DNA from: Candidatus Laterigemmans baculatus
GTDB lineage: Bacteria > Planctomycetota > Planctomycetia > Pirellulales > Pirellulaceae
Assembly: GCF_010367455.1 (NCBI RefSeq)
Contig: NZ_WRPR01000112.1
Span: forward strand, 1 to 64,000
Direction: 5' to 3'
Length of the DNA stretch: 64,000 nucleotides
Every line of letters begins with the position of its first letter. The stretch's first letter is position 1. Shown here piece after piece: positions 52,327-60,653 of this stretch. Under the pieces are notes generated by a model that saw nothing but the letters and a program-made list of their open reading frames with translations, made no database searches and was not told where the DNA came from. The position numbers and the translations under genes are program-made.

Positions 52327-53372
52327 CAGGAAGCGTTTCCAGGCATGGCGTCGAGCGTTTGGACTCGAATATAGCGATACTGGCCCCCGTTCTCCTCGGC
52401 CAAGGTTTGCAGGAAACTGTCTTCCGGAGTGACTCGATCGGTGCCGAATTCGATCGTATGAATGGTCGTTCCGCTGCGGCCGCTGCGGCTTCGCACCTCG
52501 TCGAGCTCGCGGCGATTGAGGCGGGGGATCCGGGCGTCGGTGAGAAAGAAGATCACGTCCGGCTCGAGCCGCAGCGCCATTTTGAGCGCGTCCATGTGTT
52601 CGGTCCCCCCGAAGGCCTGGATCGAACGCACGAAGGCTTCGGCGCGTTGCTTCATCGAATCGTCGGCGGGCAGCATCCAGTACGATTGGCCGCTCGGCTC
52701 GAAGTGGACCGGGCGGTGGTTATAAAAGATGATCTGAAAGGCGTGTTCGGGGCCGAGACCTCGGAGGCCTTTGATCATCTCCCGCTTGGCCGCCGCCAGG
52801 GCGCTGAAGCCATTCATGCTGTCGCTGCGGTCGAACACGAAGATGAAGCGTTGACCGGAGCCGGAGACTCCGAACAGGCTGATCGTCGCTGGCGATCCGC
52901 CGCCCTCGCCGTTCTCAACCGTGCCGCTCCCGCGGTCGACCGCCGGCTCCATCGCGTTGCCCCCGGTCGAGGGAGTCGGAGCGGGGGTCTCGGTCGCTTC
53001 GGCGAGCAACCCTTCGAGATCCAGGGGAGCCATCGCCGAAGGGGCAGCGGCGGCAGCGGCGGCAGCAGCTGTCGCTTCACTCGTCTCGCTCGCCTCCGCC
53101 GCGGTTTCCGCCGCTTCGGATTCCACCGCTTCGTATTCGGTGCGGTCGGGCATGCGGTGCGCGATGGCCACGCCCACTTGCCGATCCGGTTCGTCGCCGG
53201 TCCCCCCGCCGGGGCTGTCGACCCACAGGAACAGCAGCAGCATCAGGATGCAGTGCAACAGCATCGACATCGCCCAGGCAGGAATGCTGCGCGGGTGCCG
53301 CGGCACGTCGCCGACCGGAACCGGTTCGGACGACGAGTCGTCGCTGGAGGTCGATGGGGCGGATTTGAACAC
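52326..53372 (-). CDS. Membrane-anchored VWA-domain protein
   Basis: The 348-residue protein (from GTG 53372) has one membrane span (MSMLLHCILMLLLFLWV, residues ~34-50), an Ala/Glu-rich linker, and a C-terminal VWA domain with intact MIDAS (FIFVFDRSDSMNGFSALAAAKREM). TGATG overlap couples it to the next gene. An ATG start at 53516 is possible, but its extra 48 residues include a 19-bp tandem repeat (53388-53450) and are not conserved-looking. The orientation suggests a periplasmic VWA domain binding a ligand or partner. Confidence 0.8.
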   Translation of the reverse strand: MFKSAPSTSSDDSSSEPVPVGDVPRHPRSIPAWAMSMLLHCILMLLLFLWVDSPGGGTGDEPDRQVGVAIAHRMPDRTEYEAVESEAAETAAEASETSEATAAAAAAAAAPSAMAPLDLEGLLAEATETPAPTPSTGGNAMEPAVDRGSGTVENGEGGGSPATISLFGVSGSGQRFIFVFDRSDSMNGFSALAAAKREMIKGLRGLGPEHAFQIIFYNHRPVHFEPSGQSYWMLPADDSMKQRAEAFVRSIQAFGGTEHMDALKMALRLEPDVIFFLTDARIPRLNRRELDEVRSRSGRSGTTIHTIEFGTDRVTPEDSFLQTLAEENGGQYRYIRVQTLDAMPGNAS

Positions 53373-53545
53373 GAGTGGACCGCGCGGGCGAGAAACGGGG
53401 CAGCGGGCGAGAAACGGGGCAGCGGGCGAGAAACGGGGCAGCGGGCGGGGGTGATTTCCAAATGCTCGGCCGAGCCGGGGTTCAGGAGCCGCCCCCAACA
53501 CTGCATGATAGGGCATTCGACCTCCGCACAGGCGACTCCGAGAAC

Positions 53546-54118
53546 ATGTCCGTCACCTTTCTTCGTACATTCCTACGACGCCCCGGCCAAGTTGGTGCGA
53601 TCGCTCCGAGCTCCCGACACCTGGCGGCCGCGATGGTCGACTGGTTCGATTGGGAGCAGGCCCGCGGGGTCGTCGAGTACGGTCCCGGCACCGGGGTGTT
53701 CACCGAAGCGATCGCTCGCCGGCTGCACCCCGAGGCGCGATTTTTTGCGATCGAACGGAGCGAAGAGCTGTGCCGGGTGGTTCGGCAGCGGTGCCCGGCG
53801 GTGACCGTCTGTCAGGACAGCGTGGTCAATGTCGCCGAGCTCTGTCGCCAGCAGCAGATCGAGACGGTCGACGCGGTGGTCTGTGGGTTGCCTTGGGCCT
53901 CGTTTCCCGATGCGTTGCAGCGGGAGTGCCTGGACGCCTTGGCGGAGGTGCTCGTCCCCGGCGGCCAGTTCGCGACTTTCGCCTACTGGCAGGGAATGCT
54001 GATGCCCGCCGCCCACCATTTTCGCCGCCGCCTGGACGACTATTTTAGCGACATTCAGATGAGTCCCACCGTCTGGCGGAACCTACCGCCGGCGTTCATT
54101 TACCGCTGTCGCCGCTGA
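53546..54118 (+). CDS. Class I SAM-dependent methyltransferase (phospholipid N-methyltransferase-like)
   Basis: The 190-residue protein has motif I VVEYGPGTGVFTEAI at 42-56, a DAVVCGLPWASFP motif IV, and an N-terminal MSVTFLRTFLRRPGQVGAIAPSS, which is the lead sequence of COG3963-type phospholipid methyltransferases. It could methylate phosphatidylethanolamine, but rRNA-dimethylase-like substrates are not excluded. It is divergent from the VWA gene and 43 bases upstream of hisS on the same strand. The ATG at 53546 is chosen since the longer frame (53375) crosses the VWA gene and repeats. Confidence 0.82.
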   Translation: MSVTFLRTFLRRPGQVGAIAPSSRHLAAAMVDWFDWEQARGVVEYGPGTGVFTEAIARRLHPEARFFAIERSEELCRVVRQRCPAVTVCQDSVVNVAELCRQQQIETVDAVVCGLPWASFPDALQRECLDALAEVLVPGGQFATFAYWQGMLMPAAHHFRRRLDDYFSDIQMSPTVWRNLPPAFIYRCRR

Positions 54119-54161
54119 CCCTTTCCCCCCATTCCGTAACTCCGCCCTTGGCGGCCGATCC

Positions 54162-55520
54162 ATGTCCTTGATCCAACCCCGCACGCTCAAAGGTTTTCGC
54201 GACTATCTGCCCGAGACGATGATGCCCCGCGAGGAGTGCATGCAGATCGCGCGGCGGGTTTTCCGGCGATACGGTTTCGCTCCGATCGACACGCCGACGC
54301 TCGAGTACATGGAGATCCTCGGCGGCAAAGGGAGCGAAGAGACCGACCGGCAGATGTACCGGTTCACCGACCACGGCGGCCGCGAAGTGGGGATGCGGTT
54401 CGACCTGACCGTCCCTCTGGCGCGGTTTGCCGCCCAGCACATCGGCGTCCTCGGCACGCCGTTCAAACGCTATCACATCGCTCCGGTGTGGCGGGGGGAG
54501 AATACGCAGGCCGGACGGTACCGCGAATTCGTGCAGTGCGATTTCGATACGATCGGCACCGAATCGGTGGTCGCCGACACCGAGGCGGTCGTGGTCATCG
54601 ATGACTTGCTCCGCTCGCTCGGCTTCGAGCGGTTTCGGATCCACTTGAACAACCGCCAGATTCTGAGCGGGCTGCTCGAACATCTCGGCTTGCTCCAGGC
54701 TTCGGTGCCGGTCCTGCGGGCTCTCGACAAGCTGGCCAAGATCGGTCCCGACGCGGTGGCCGAGGAGATGCGTTCGACCGCGGGAGTGAGTGACGCGCAA
54801 GCCCAGAGCGTGCTGAAGCTCGCCGAGCTGAGCGGCACGACCGAAGAGACGCTCGCCGCACTGCCGAGCGTCACCGGTGGTAATCCGACAGCCGCGGCGG
54901 GAATCGAACGGCTCCGCGCGATCGTCCGTGGGGCGCAGGCCGCGGGCGTGGCCGAGGGACGGATTCGGCTGGACGTGGGGATCGCTCGCGGACTCGACTA
55001 CTACACGGGCGTGGTCTTTGAGACTTTCTTGGACGATCTGCCTGGCATCGGCAGCGTTTGCAGCGGTGGCCGCTACGACAACCTGGCCGAGCTGTACACC
55101 AAGCAGCACCTCCCGGGAGTCGGCGCGTCGCTCGGCCTCGACCGACTGCTGGCCGCGATGGAGCAGCTCAAAATGCTCCCCGAAACCCGCACCCCGGCTC
55201 CGGTCTTCATTCCTTATTTCGATGCCGAGCGGATCGACGACTACTTGCGGATCGCTGCCGCCGTGCGAGCCGGTGGAATCGGAGCGGAGCTGTACCCCGA
55301 GCCCAAAAAGCTCGGTCAGCAACTGAAGTACGCCGACAGCCGCGGGTTCCGCGTGGCGGTGATCGCCGGAGGACGCGAGCTCGACGCCGGACGCGTGCAG
55401 GTCAAGAACCTTCAGCACAAAATCGCCACCGACGTCGACTTTACCCCGGAAGCCCCCGAAGCCCTGCTCGACGCGATCCGCCAAGTGATCGATCTGAGCG
55501 AAGCGACGCTGCTAGCCTAG
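54162..55520 (+). CDS. hisS: Histidyl-tRNA synthetase
   Basis: The 452-residue class II synthetase charges tRNA-His. Motif 1 lies near RTLKGFRDYLPETMMPREECM; motif 2 includes YHIAPVWRGENTQAGRYREFVQCDFD; the histidine-specific motif is ARGLDYYTGVVFETF. Motif 3 is VGASLGLDRLLAAME. The C-terminal anticodon-binding domain follows (~330-450). Length is typical for the bacterial enzyme. The next gene, 45 bases on, is not a partner in translation. Confidence 0.97.
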   Translation: MSLIQPRTLKGFRDYLPETMMPREECMQIARRVFRRYGFAPIDTPTLEYMEILGGKGSEETDRQMYRFTDHGGREVGMRFDLTVPLARFAAQHIGVLGTPFKRYHIAPVWRGENTQAGRYREFVQCDFDTIGTESVVADTEAVVVIDDLLRSLGFERFRIHLNNRQILSGLLEHLGLLQASVPVLRALDKLAKIGPDAVAEEMRSTAGVSDAQAQSVLKLAELSGTTEETLAALPSVTGGNPTAAAGIERLRAIVRGAQAAGVAEGRIRLDVGIARGLDYYTGVVFETFLDDLPGIGSVCSGGRYDNLAELYTKQHLPGVGASLGLDRLLAAMEQLKMLPETRTPAPVFIPYFDAERIDDYLRIAAAVRAGGIGAELYPEPKKLGQQLKYADSRGFRVAVIAGGRELDAGRVQVKNLQHKIATDVDFTPEAPEALLDAIRQVIDLSEATLLA

Positions 55521-55565
55521 CTCTCTCAAAAAAACCTTCCCCAGAGTCCCAAAAGGTTTCGCGGC

Positions 55566-56603
55566 ATGACTCAGCGTCTCGCTCCTCTCCTGTTTCTGGT
55601 CGGGCTGTGGACGATCGCCGCGGGCTGCGCGCGGCAGCCTGCCGGCGAGGTCGTGGTCTACGCGACGGTCGACCAGGAGTCAGCCGCTCCGATCCTCTCG
55701 GCATTCACGCGCAGCGAGGGAAAGGAGATCAAGCCCCGCGCCGTCTTTGAATCGGCGTCGATGCCCGAATTGTCCATGCAGATCATCCTCCACGCGAATG
55801 GACTGGAGGAACGAGTGCAGGGCGATCTGTTTTGGGACGATGCAGTGCTAGAAACTCTGCTGTTGCAAGAGCGAGGGCTGTTGGCGCCGCACGACTGGGA
55901 CGTGCCTGCCGATTGGCCCGCGATCGCGGAGGATCGCACTTGGTGCGGCTTTGCCGCTCGAGCCCGCGTCCTGATCGTCAACGAAACGCTTCTTCCCAAT
56001 CCGGCCGAGCGGCCGACGAGCGTCCTGGATCTGGCCGATCCGCGGTGGCGTGACAAGTGTGGCATCGCCGAACCGTGGCGGTGGGGCGGGACTTCCGCGA
56101 CCCATGCGGCGGTTCTCTACGAACAGCTCGGCGGTGAGGAGTTCGAGAAATTTTTTGCCGCGGTCGCCGAGAATGCAAAGCTGCTCCCGAGCAACTCCAG
56201 CGTGGCCCAGGCGGTCGCCCAAGGCCGGCTGGCGTGGGGAGTGACCGACAGCGACGCGGCGATCCTTGAGCGCGATGGTCGGATGCCGGTGGCGATCATT
56301 TTCCCCGACCAGCAACCGAACCAGTTCGGCACGCTGCGAATCCCCAACACGGTGGCGATTCTCAAGGACGCACCCCATCCGCTTGCGGCCAAGCTTCTGG
56401 CCGACTACCTCGTCAGCCCCGCCACCGAAGAGCGATTCGCCATGGGGGACGGCGCCCAGATTCCCCTATCCCGCAGCGCCACTTATCAACCCCGCGTGCT
56501 CCCGCCCGAAGGAGCACGCTGGATGGAAGTCGACTTTCAATCCGCCGCCAAAAGCTGGAGCAAGGCCAATGAAATTCTGGTCCAGACATTCATCCCCGAA
56601 TAG
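55566..56603 (+). CDS. ABC-type solute-binding lipoprotein (iron(III)-type), orphan
   Basis: The 345-residue protein starts MTQRLAPLLFLVGLWTIAAGC, a lipoprotein signal with Cys21. It is followed by VVVYATVDQESAAPILSAF, the signature start of FbpA-like (class II) periplasmic binding proteins, with SNSSVAQAVAQGRLAWGVTDSD in the middle. Iron(III) or a similar anion is the likely ligand, but family members also bind thiamine, putrescine or phosphonates. No permease or ATPase gene is near, so it would share a transporter encoded elsewhere. A repeat tract starts within five bases of its stop. Confidence 0.85.
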   Translation: MTQRLAPLLFLVGLWTIAAGCARQPAGEVVVYATVDQESAAPILSAFTRSEGKEIKPRAVFESASMPELSMQIILHANGLEERVQGDLFWDDAVLETLLLQERGLLAPHDWDVPADWPAIAEDRTWCGFAARARVLIVNETLLPNPAERPTSVLDLADPRWRDKCGIAEPWRWGGTSATHAAVLYEQLGGEEFEKFFAAVAENAKLLPSNSSVAQAVAQGRLAWGVTDSDAAILERDGRMPVAIIFPDQQPNQFGTLRIPNTVAILKDAPHPLAAKLLADYLVSPATEERFAMGDGAQIPLSRSATYQPRVLPPEGARWMEVDFQSAAKSWSKANEILVQTFIPE

Positions 56604-56797
56604 GTTTCAGGGAGCCGGTAGCCGGTAGCCGGTGGCAGGTAGCCGGTGGCCGGTAGCAGGTAGCCGGTAGCCGGTAGCCGGTAGCCGGTAGCAGGTAGCA
56701 GGTAGCAGGTAGCATTGAGATTTGAAATTTGAGATTTGATATTTCAAATATGAACTTTGTTCTCACTCTTCACTCTTCACCCTTCACTCTTCACTCT
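56604..56797. repeat. (GCCGGTA)n heptamer and (TTCACTC)n tract
   Basis: 56608-56714 is (GTAGCCG)n mixed with GGTAGCAG, starting right after the solute-binding protein stop. 56762-56814 repeats TTCACTC, and the last repeats form the final codons KSEE and TGA stop (56798-56800) of the arrestin-like gene. No gene is supported. Confidence 0.9.
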
Positions 56798-58237
56798 TCA
56801 CTCTTCACTCTTCACCAGCAGTCTTCGTTCGTCGCGGTCGTAGCCGACAATTTGGGCTGGTCCGCTCCAGCGTTTCTGTCGCTCGATGTCGGCGACCTGG
56901 GAGAGCGAGAGGCCTCTGATGTGCAGCATGATTGGCTGCGGCGGATCGGGATAAGTCGCCAGGAAATTCGTTCCCTCGCGGTCGGCGAAGGAGGGTTCGT
57001 CGGAGTCGGCGTAGAGGCTTCGGCGCTCGATGTCGACCGATACGTTCATCACGAGGCCCTGCACCGCTTCGACCACCTGGTCGATCATCTCAAATTGTTC
57101 GCGGTTGGCCCAAACTAGATTCACCGTTTCCTCGAAGCTGACGCCTGCCGGTTCAGGGGAATCCTGCGGCAGCGGAGTGGACGGATTGCTCCCTTGCTCG
57201 CCGAGCCCCGCAAAGGCGTCGTTCCCCAATTCGGCGTCGCGGGCCCCAGGGAGCAGTGCCGCGGCGGCGGCCGGTTGTGTCGGGGGAACCACCTTGATTT
57301 TTTGTTCCTCGACCCAGTCGGGCCAACGGGGGATATCGATGCGGAGCTTCGCCGTCCACTCGATGTCGTTGTCCGACAAATCGATCGAATAGATGGGCCG
57401 CATCGGCAGCGTCGCTTCGATCGGGAAGCGATGTTCCTTGTCAGCCTGCAATTCTCCCGCGGCCATCACGGAGATCCGTTCCTCGTGCACCGTCTCCGCA
57501 TGCGTCGTTCGGTTGGTCCCTGAACCGGAAACGCAAACTTCCTTGGCGTGCAGGTGCATCGTGATTCCGTTGAGGGTGATGTTCTTCTTTGGTTTGACGA
57601 CCAACTCCGCACGGACCGTTTCGCCTGGACTGAGGCGCGGCGTATCGAGTCGGAATTCGACGGGACCGAGCCGACGTTTGGGCAGGACTTTGCGGAAGAA
57701 CCACCAACCGCCGCTGAAAACGGCGACGACGGCCCCAAAGCACCAGAAAAACGGATTGAGCAAAAAGACCAGCCCGAACACGATCAAAAAGAGGGTGATC
57801 AGAAAAGTCGCGATCGGGCCGTTCGATTTCGCCTTCACTTCCGGGGCTCCCGACTCGGGAGCGGAAGTCACATAGACGCGAAACGGGTGGGCCACGGTGG
57901 GATCGAACTTCCAGGGCAGTTTGGCGGTGGCCCGAACCACATGCTCCACCGTCAGAAAGCTGCCGTGATAGGTCGGAGGCCAAGTGCCGCTGGCGAGATC
58001 GAACTCGTACCGGTAGGTCTCGCCTGCCCGCCACTCGCCCTCAAAAGCCGTCACCGAATCGACTTCGCCCGAATCGATATTGCCACGTCCATGGGTTTCC
58101 CAACGGGTGCTGATCTGCAGTCCCTTGCAATTAAAATCGCCGTCGGGCCGGACCACGACCGTCCCACGCACGCGCTCGCCCCCGCGGACGATGCGGTCGC
58201 CGTCGGCCATCTCAATCGACAAATCGCACTTTGCCAT
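56798..58237 (-). CDS. Membrane protein with tandem arrestin-like domains
   Basis: The 479-residue protein begins with an arrestin-N-like beta sandwich (residues ~1-128; GDRIVRGGERVRGTVVVRPDG, SGTWPPTYHGSFLTVEHVVRA). Two membrane spans follow (141-160, 163-182), then a second sandwich of the arrestin-C or SpoOM type (~195-320; GPVEFRLDTPRLSPGETVRAEL, EWTAKLRIDIPRWPDW). An acidic linker and a unique C-terminal domain complete it. Arrestins and SpoOM scaffold membrane trafficking or signalling in other organisms. Here the function is unknown. The start overlaps the ATPase gene by 26 bases. Confidence 0.68.
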   Translation of the reverse strand: MAKCDLSIEMADGDRIVRGGERVRGTVVVRPDGDFNCKGLQISTRWETHGRGNIDSGEVDSVTAFEGEWRAGETYRYEFDLASGTWPPTYHGSFLTVEHVVRATAKLPWKFDPTVAHPFRVYVTSAPESGAPEVKAKSNGPIATFLITLFLIVFGLVFLLNPFFWCFGAVVAVFSGGWWFFRKVLPKRRLGPVEFRLDTPRLSPGETVRAELVVKPKKNITLNGITMHLHAKEVCVSGSGTNRTTHAETVHEERISVMAAGELQADKEHRFPIEATLPMRPIYSIDLSDNDIEWTAKLRIDIPRWPDWVEEQKIKVVPPTQPAAAAALLPGARDAELGNDAFAGLGEQGSNPSTPLPQDSPEPAGVSFEETVNLVWANREQFEMIDQVVEAVQGLVMNVSVDIERRSLYADSDEPSFADREGTNFLATYPDPPQPIMLHIRGLSLSQVADIERQKRWSGPAQIVGYDRDERRLLVKSEE

Positions 58238-58991
58238 GCTTCGTTCTCGTCAAAATATGCAGCTGGTCGTACAGGTAGGATTCGATCGCGCGAATGTTAT
58301 TTCCAAATCTCCCAATCAATCGTTCGGCATCCTGCTGACTGATGCGAGGAAGTTCGCCGGGTCGCAGTCGCGCGAGCTCGATCCGGCGATTGAGGATCTC
58401 CACGAGCCGCCGGGCGTCCAGGTGCTCGGAGACGTCGATCGTTCGCACCCGGTAGCCGGCTCGCTCGAGCGGGCCCGCGAGGTCGACATGGGTGCCCAGG
58501 ATCAAAGGCACGCGGCGTCGCAAGACGCGGCGGCGCACCAACCACGGCAGTCGCTGCGCCTCGTCGATCAAGAGCGGAACGCCCACGGGAATCGCCGGAG
58601 TCGGTGCGTCGGCGGCGAGGTAGACATAGGCGGAGTCGGGAAGCTGAGTCTGCAGGGTCAGCAGGTGCGTCGTCTTGCCCCGCCCGCAGTCCCCCATGAA
58701 CTGTAGCGCCCGCATGGAGCAAGCTTTCGTACTCCGACGGGCCTCAGCGGCTGATGGGGAGGGAGCGTGCGGCTCTGCGGCCTGAATCCAAGGAACGAGC
58801 TCGTCGGTTTCAACGACCGCCGCGGCAGCACGTTGCTGGCGGGTCAATTCGCCAAACGGGTTGTAACGCAGATTCAGGTGGGCCAAGGGGAGCCAGGCCA
58901 GCGAGCCTCCGTCGGCTGATCGAAGCTCCACGCTTTCGCTCATTCGCATCGCTGCCGCCGTCGTTTCCAAATCATATTCCCGTGATCCCAT
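58212..58991 (-). CDS. AAA-type ATPase, ExeA/TniB-like
   Basis: The 259-residue protein has Walker A GDCGRGKTT (residues 100-108), Walker B LLIDEAQRLPW (141-150), a sensor-like NNIRAIESYL, and an N-terminal LNLRYNPFGELTRQQ that matches the lead of ExeA/TniB-like ATPases. It is small and lacks any membrane span. The stop lies 26 bases inside the arrestin-like gene, so the two are probably co-translated. The start at 58991 (MGSREY) is chosen; ATGs at 58949 and 58943 also fit, and the frame runs further upstream through a repeat by chance. Role unknown. Confidence 0.72.
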   Translation of the reverse strand: MGSREYDLETTAAAMRMSESVELRSADGGSLAWLPLAHLNLRYNPFGELTRQQRAAAAVVETDELVPWIQAAEPHAPSPSAAEARRSTKACSMRALQFMGDCGRGKTTHLLTLQTQLPDSAYVYLAADAPTPAIPVGVPLLIDEAQRLPWLVRRRVLRRRVPLILGTHVDLAGPLERAGYRVRTIDVSEHLDARRLVEILNRRIELARLRPGELPRISQQDAERLIGRFGNNIRAIESYLYDQLHILTRTKHGKVRFVD

Positions 58992-59380
58992 ATCGTGAGC
59001 CGAAGGCGCTAGCCTCGGGCCCTTTGAGCCGTAGGCGCTAGCCTCGGGCCTCTTGAGCCCATCGTTTCGGCTGCAGAACCCGCGGCTAGCGCCGTCGGCT
59101 GCAGAACCCGCGGCTAGCGCCGTCGGCTCAGGGATCCTTGAGCTTTGTTTCGTGCTCCCCCCTTCTCTATTTTTCCTTAATCTTGGCGGAACATCGACTT
59201 TAAACGGAGGGCTGCGGGATCTGTAGCGGTTAAAACGTTGGCGGCAGCCGGAGGGGAAGATACGATGGCGACGGCATTCGCAGCGCAGCGCGGACTCGCT
59301 CTTTCGCCGGAGGAGTGCCGTGTGCTGTTGCGTCGGATGCTTTTGAATTGATGCTTTTTCCCGCCAACACGAGTCCCACC
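58992..59380. repeat. Family-D element, copy 4, and flanking spacer
   Basis: GAGCCGAAGGCGCTAGCCTC (58996) and TTGAGCCGTAGGCGCTAGCC (59024) are nested left arms. Two right arms (AACCCGCGGCTAGCGCCGTC+GGCT) end at 59131. The rest (59132-59380) has no recognised feature. The ATPase start is 4 bases from the first arm. Confidence 0.8.
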
Positions 59381-60562
59381 ATGACGCTCTCACCAAACGT
59401 TTTCCGTTCCGCCCGCTGGCTGATGTTGGTGGCGGCGAGCCTCGTTCCCGTCGCCGCAAATGCCGCGGAGCTCCCCGGGGCCGCCAAAGTAATCGACGCG
59501 GCTGAATACGCTTCGCTGCAGGCGGCTCTCGATGCCGTTCCCGCCGAAGGTGGTTATGTGCGGATCCCGCCGGGCCGCTTCGAAATCAGTGAGCCGCTGC
59601 AAGTTCGGACGACCGATACCACGATCGTCGGTGCCGGATCGGCCACGCAGTTGATCAATACCAATGAAGAGGGCAAGCCGGCAATCCTCGTCGGCAAACC
59701 CGAGTTCGCAGGCCGGGCAACGCCAAAAGCCGAACGGTTATGGCGGGTCGAGTTGGCCGAAATGCGAATTTTGGGCAACGAGAAAAGTGGGGCGGGAATC
59801 GAAGCCCATTATATCGAAGAGATCTTCATCCACGACCTGAGCCTCACCGAGCATGGAAGCCACGGTATTCTGCTGAACCACTGTTACGAAGACCCACGCC
59901 TCAGCGACAATCTGCTCACCTATAACGCCGCCGACGGCATTCATCTCATTGGGTGTCATGATATCGTCGTCTCGGCCAACCATTTTGAGGAGAATCAAAC
60001 GGGGTTGCGGTGCCTCGACGGTTTTAACCTCACCATGAATGGCAATAACCTCGATGACCATCTGGGTGACGGCGTGATCATCGAAAATACGTATGGTTCC
60101 GTGTTGTCGGGCAACATGATCGAAGAATGCCAAGGATGGGCGATCATCATCGACCGCGACTGCTATGGAATCACGATGTCCGCTAACGTGATTGCTCACG
60201 ATTTTGCTGGCGGGATCGATCTCCGCGACGCTCACGGTTGTGCGGTCACCGGGAACTCGTTTCCGCTGGTCAAGAACGCCGCGGTCGCCGTCCGCAAAGA
60301 CTCTGGGCGGATCGCGATCACTGGTAACGCCTTCAGCGACTCTTATATCGGCGACGGCAAAACCCGCCGCGGGACCGAATCGACCAGCCTGGAGGAGAAC
60401 CCCAACGAAGCGACTGGAATCCTGCTCGAGACCACCTCGCCGGTCGCCATCTCCGGAAACCTCTTCAGCGGCCTCAAAACGCCGCCGATCCGCAGCGAAG
60501 CCGAGCGGCAAGGCGACGAAGCGAACAACGTCTTGGTGACCGACGAGGCGGACAAGCAGTAA
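59381..60562 (+). CDS. Secreted right-handed parallel beta-helix protein
   Basis: The 393-residue protein has a signal peptide (MTLSPNVFRSARWLMLVAASLVPVAANAAE). The body is a right-handed beta-helix with repeated NSFPLVKN, NHFEENQTGLRC, NNLDDHLGDGVIIEN and NVIAHDFAGGIDL coils of about 22 residues. Such folds are typical of pectate lyases, NosD and surface polysaccharide-active enzymes. No catalytic residue can be assigned, so enzyme class is open. The ATG at 59381 begins the signal peptide; ATGs at 59351 and 59315 would extend it. It precedes a sulfatase by 91 bases on the same strand. Confidence 0.85.
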   Translation: MTLSPNVFRSARWLMLVAASLVPVAANAAELPGAAKVIDAAEYASLQAALDAVPAEGGYVRIPPGRFEISEPLQVRTTDTTIVGAGSATQLINTNEEGKPAILVGKPEFAGRATPKAERLWRVELAEMRILGNEKSGAGIEAHYIEEIFIHDLSLTEHGSHGILLNHCYEDPRLSDNLLTYNAADGIHLIGCHDIVVSANHFEENQTGLRCLDGFNLTMNGNNLDDHLGDGVIIENTYGSVLSGNMIEECQGWAIIIDRDCYGITMSANVIAHDFAGGIDLRDAHGCAVTGNSFPLVKNAAVAVRKDSGRIAITGNAFSDSYIGDGKTRRGTESTSLEENPNEATGILLETTSPVAISGNLFSGLKTPPIRSEAERQGDEANNVLVTDEADKQ

Positions 60563-60653
60563 GAAACCCTCGGAGCGGATCGGTTCGCCTGCAGGTTGTT
60601 TATAGTGGGGCAATGCAATTGCTTTCACCCATGCAAGCTGAGGGAATTCGGTC

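Noticed and set aside
58992-59459. Upstream extension of the ATPase frame
   Set aside because: It crosses a family-D repeat and encodes no recognisable sequence.
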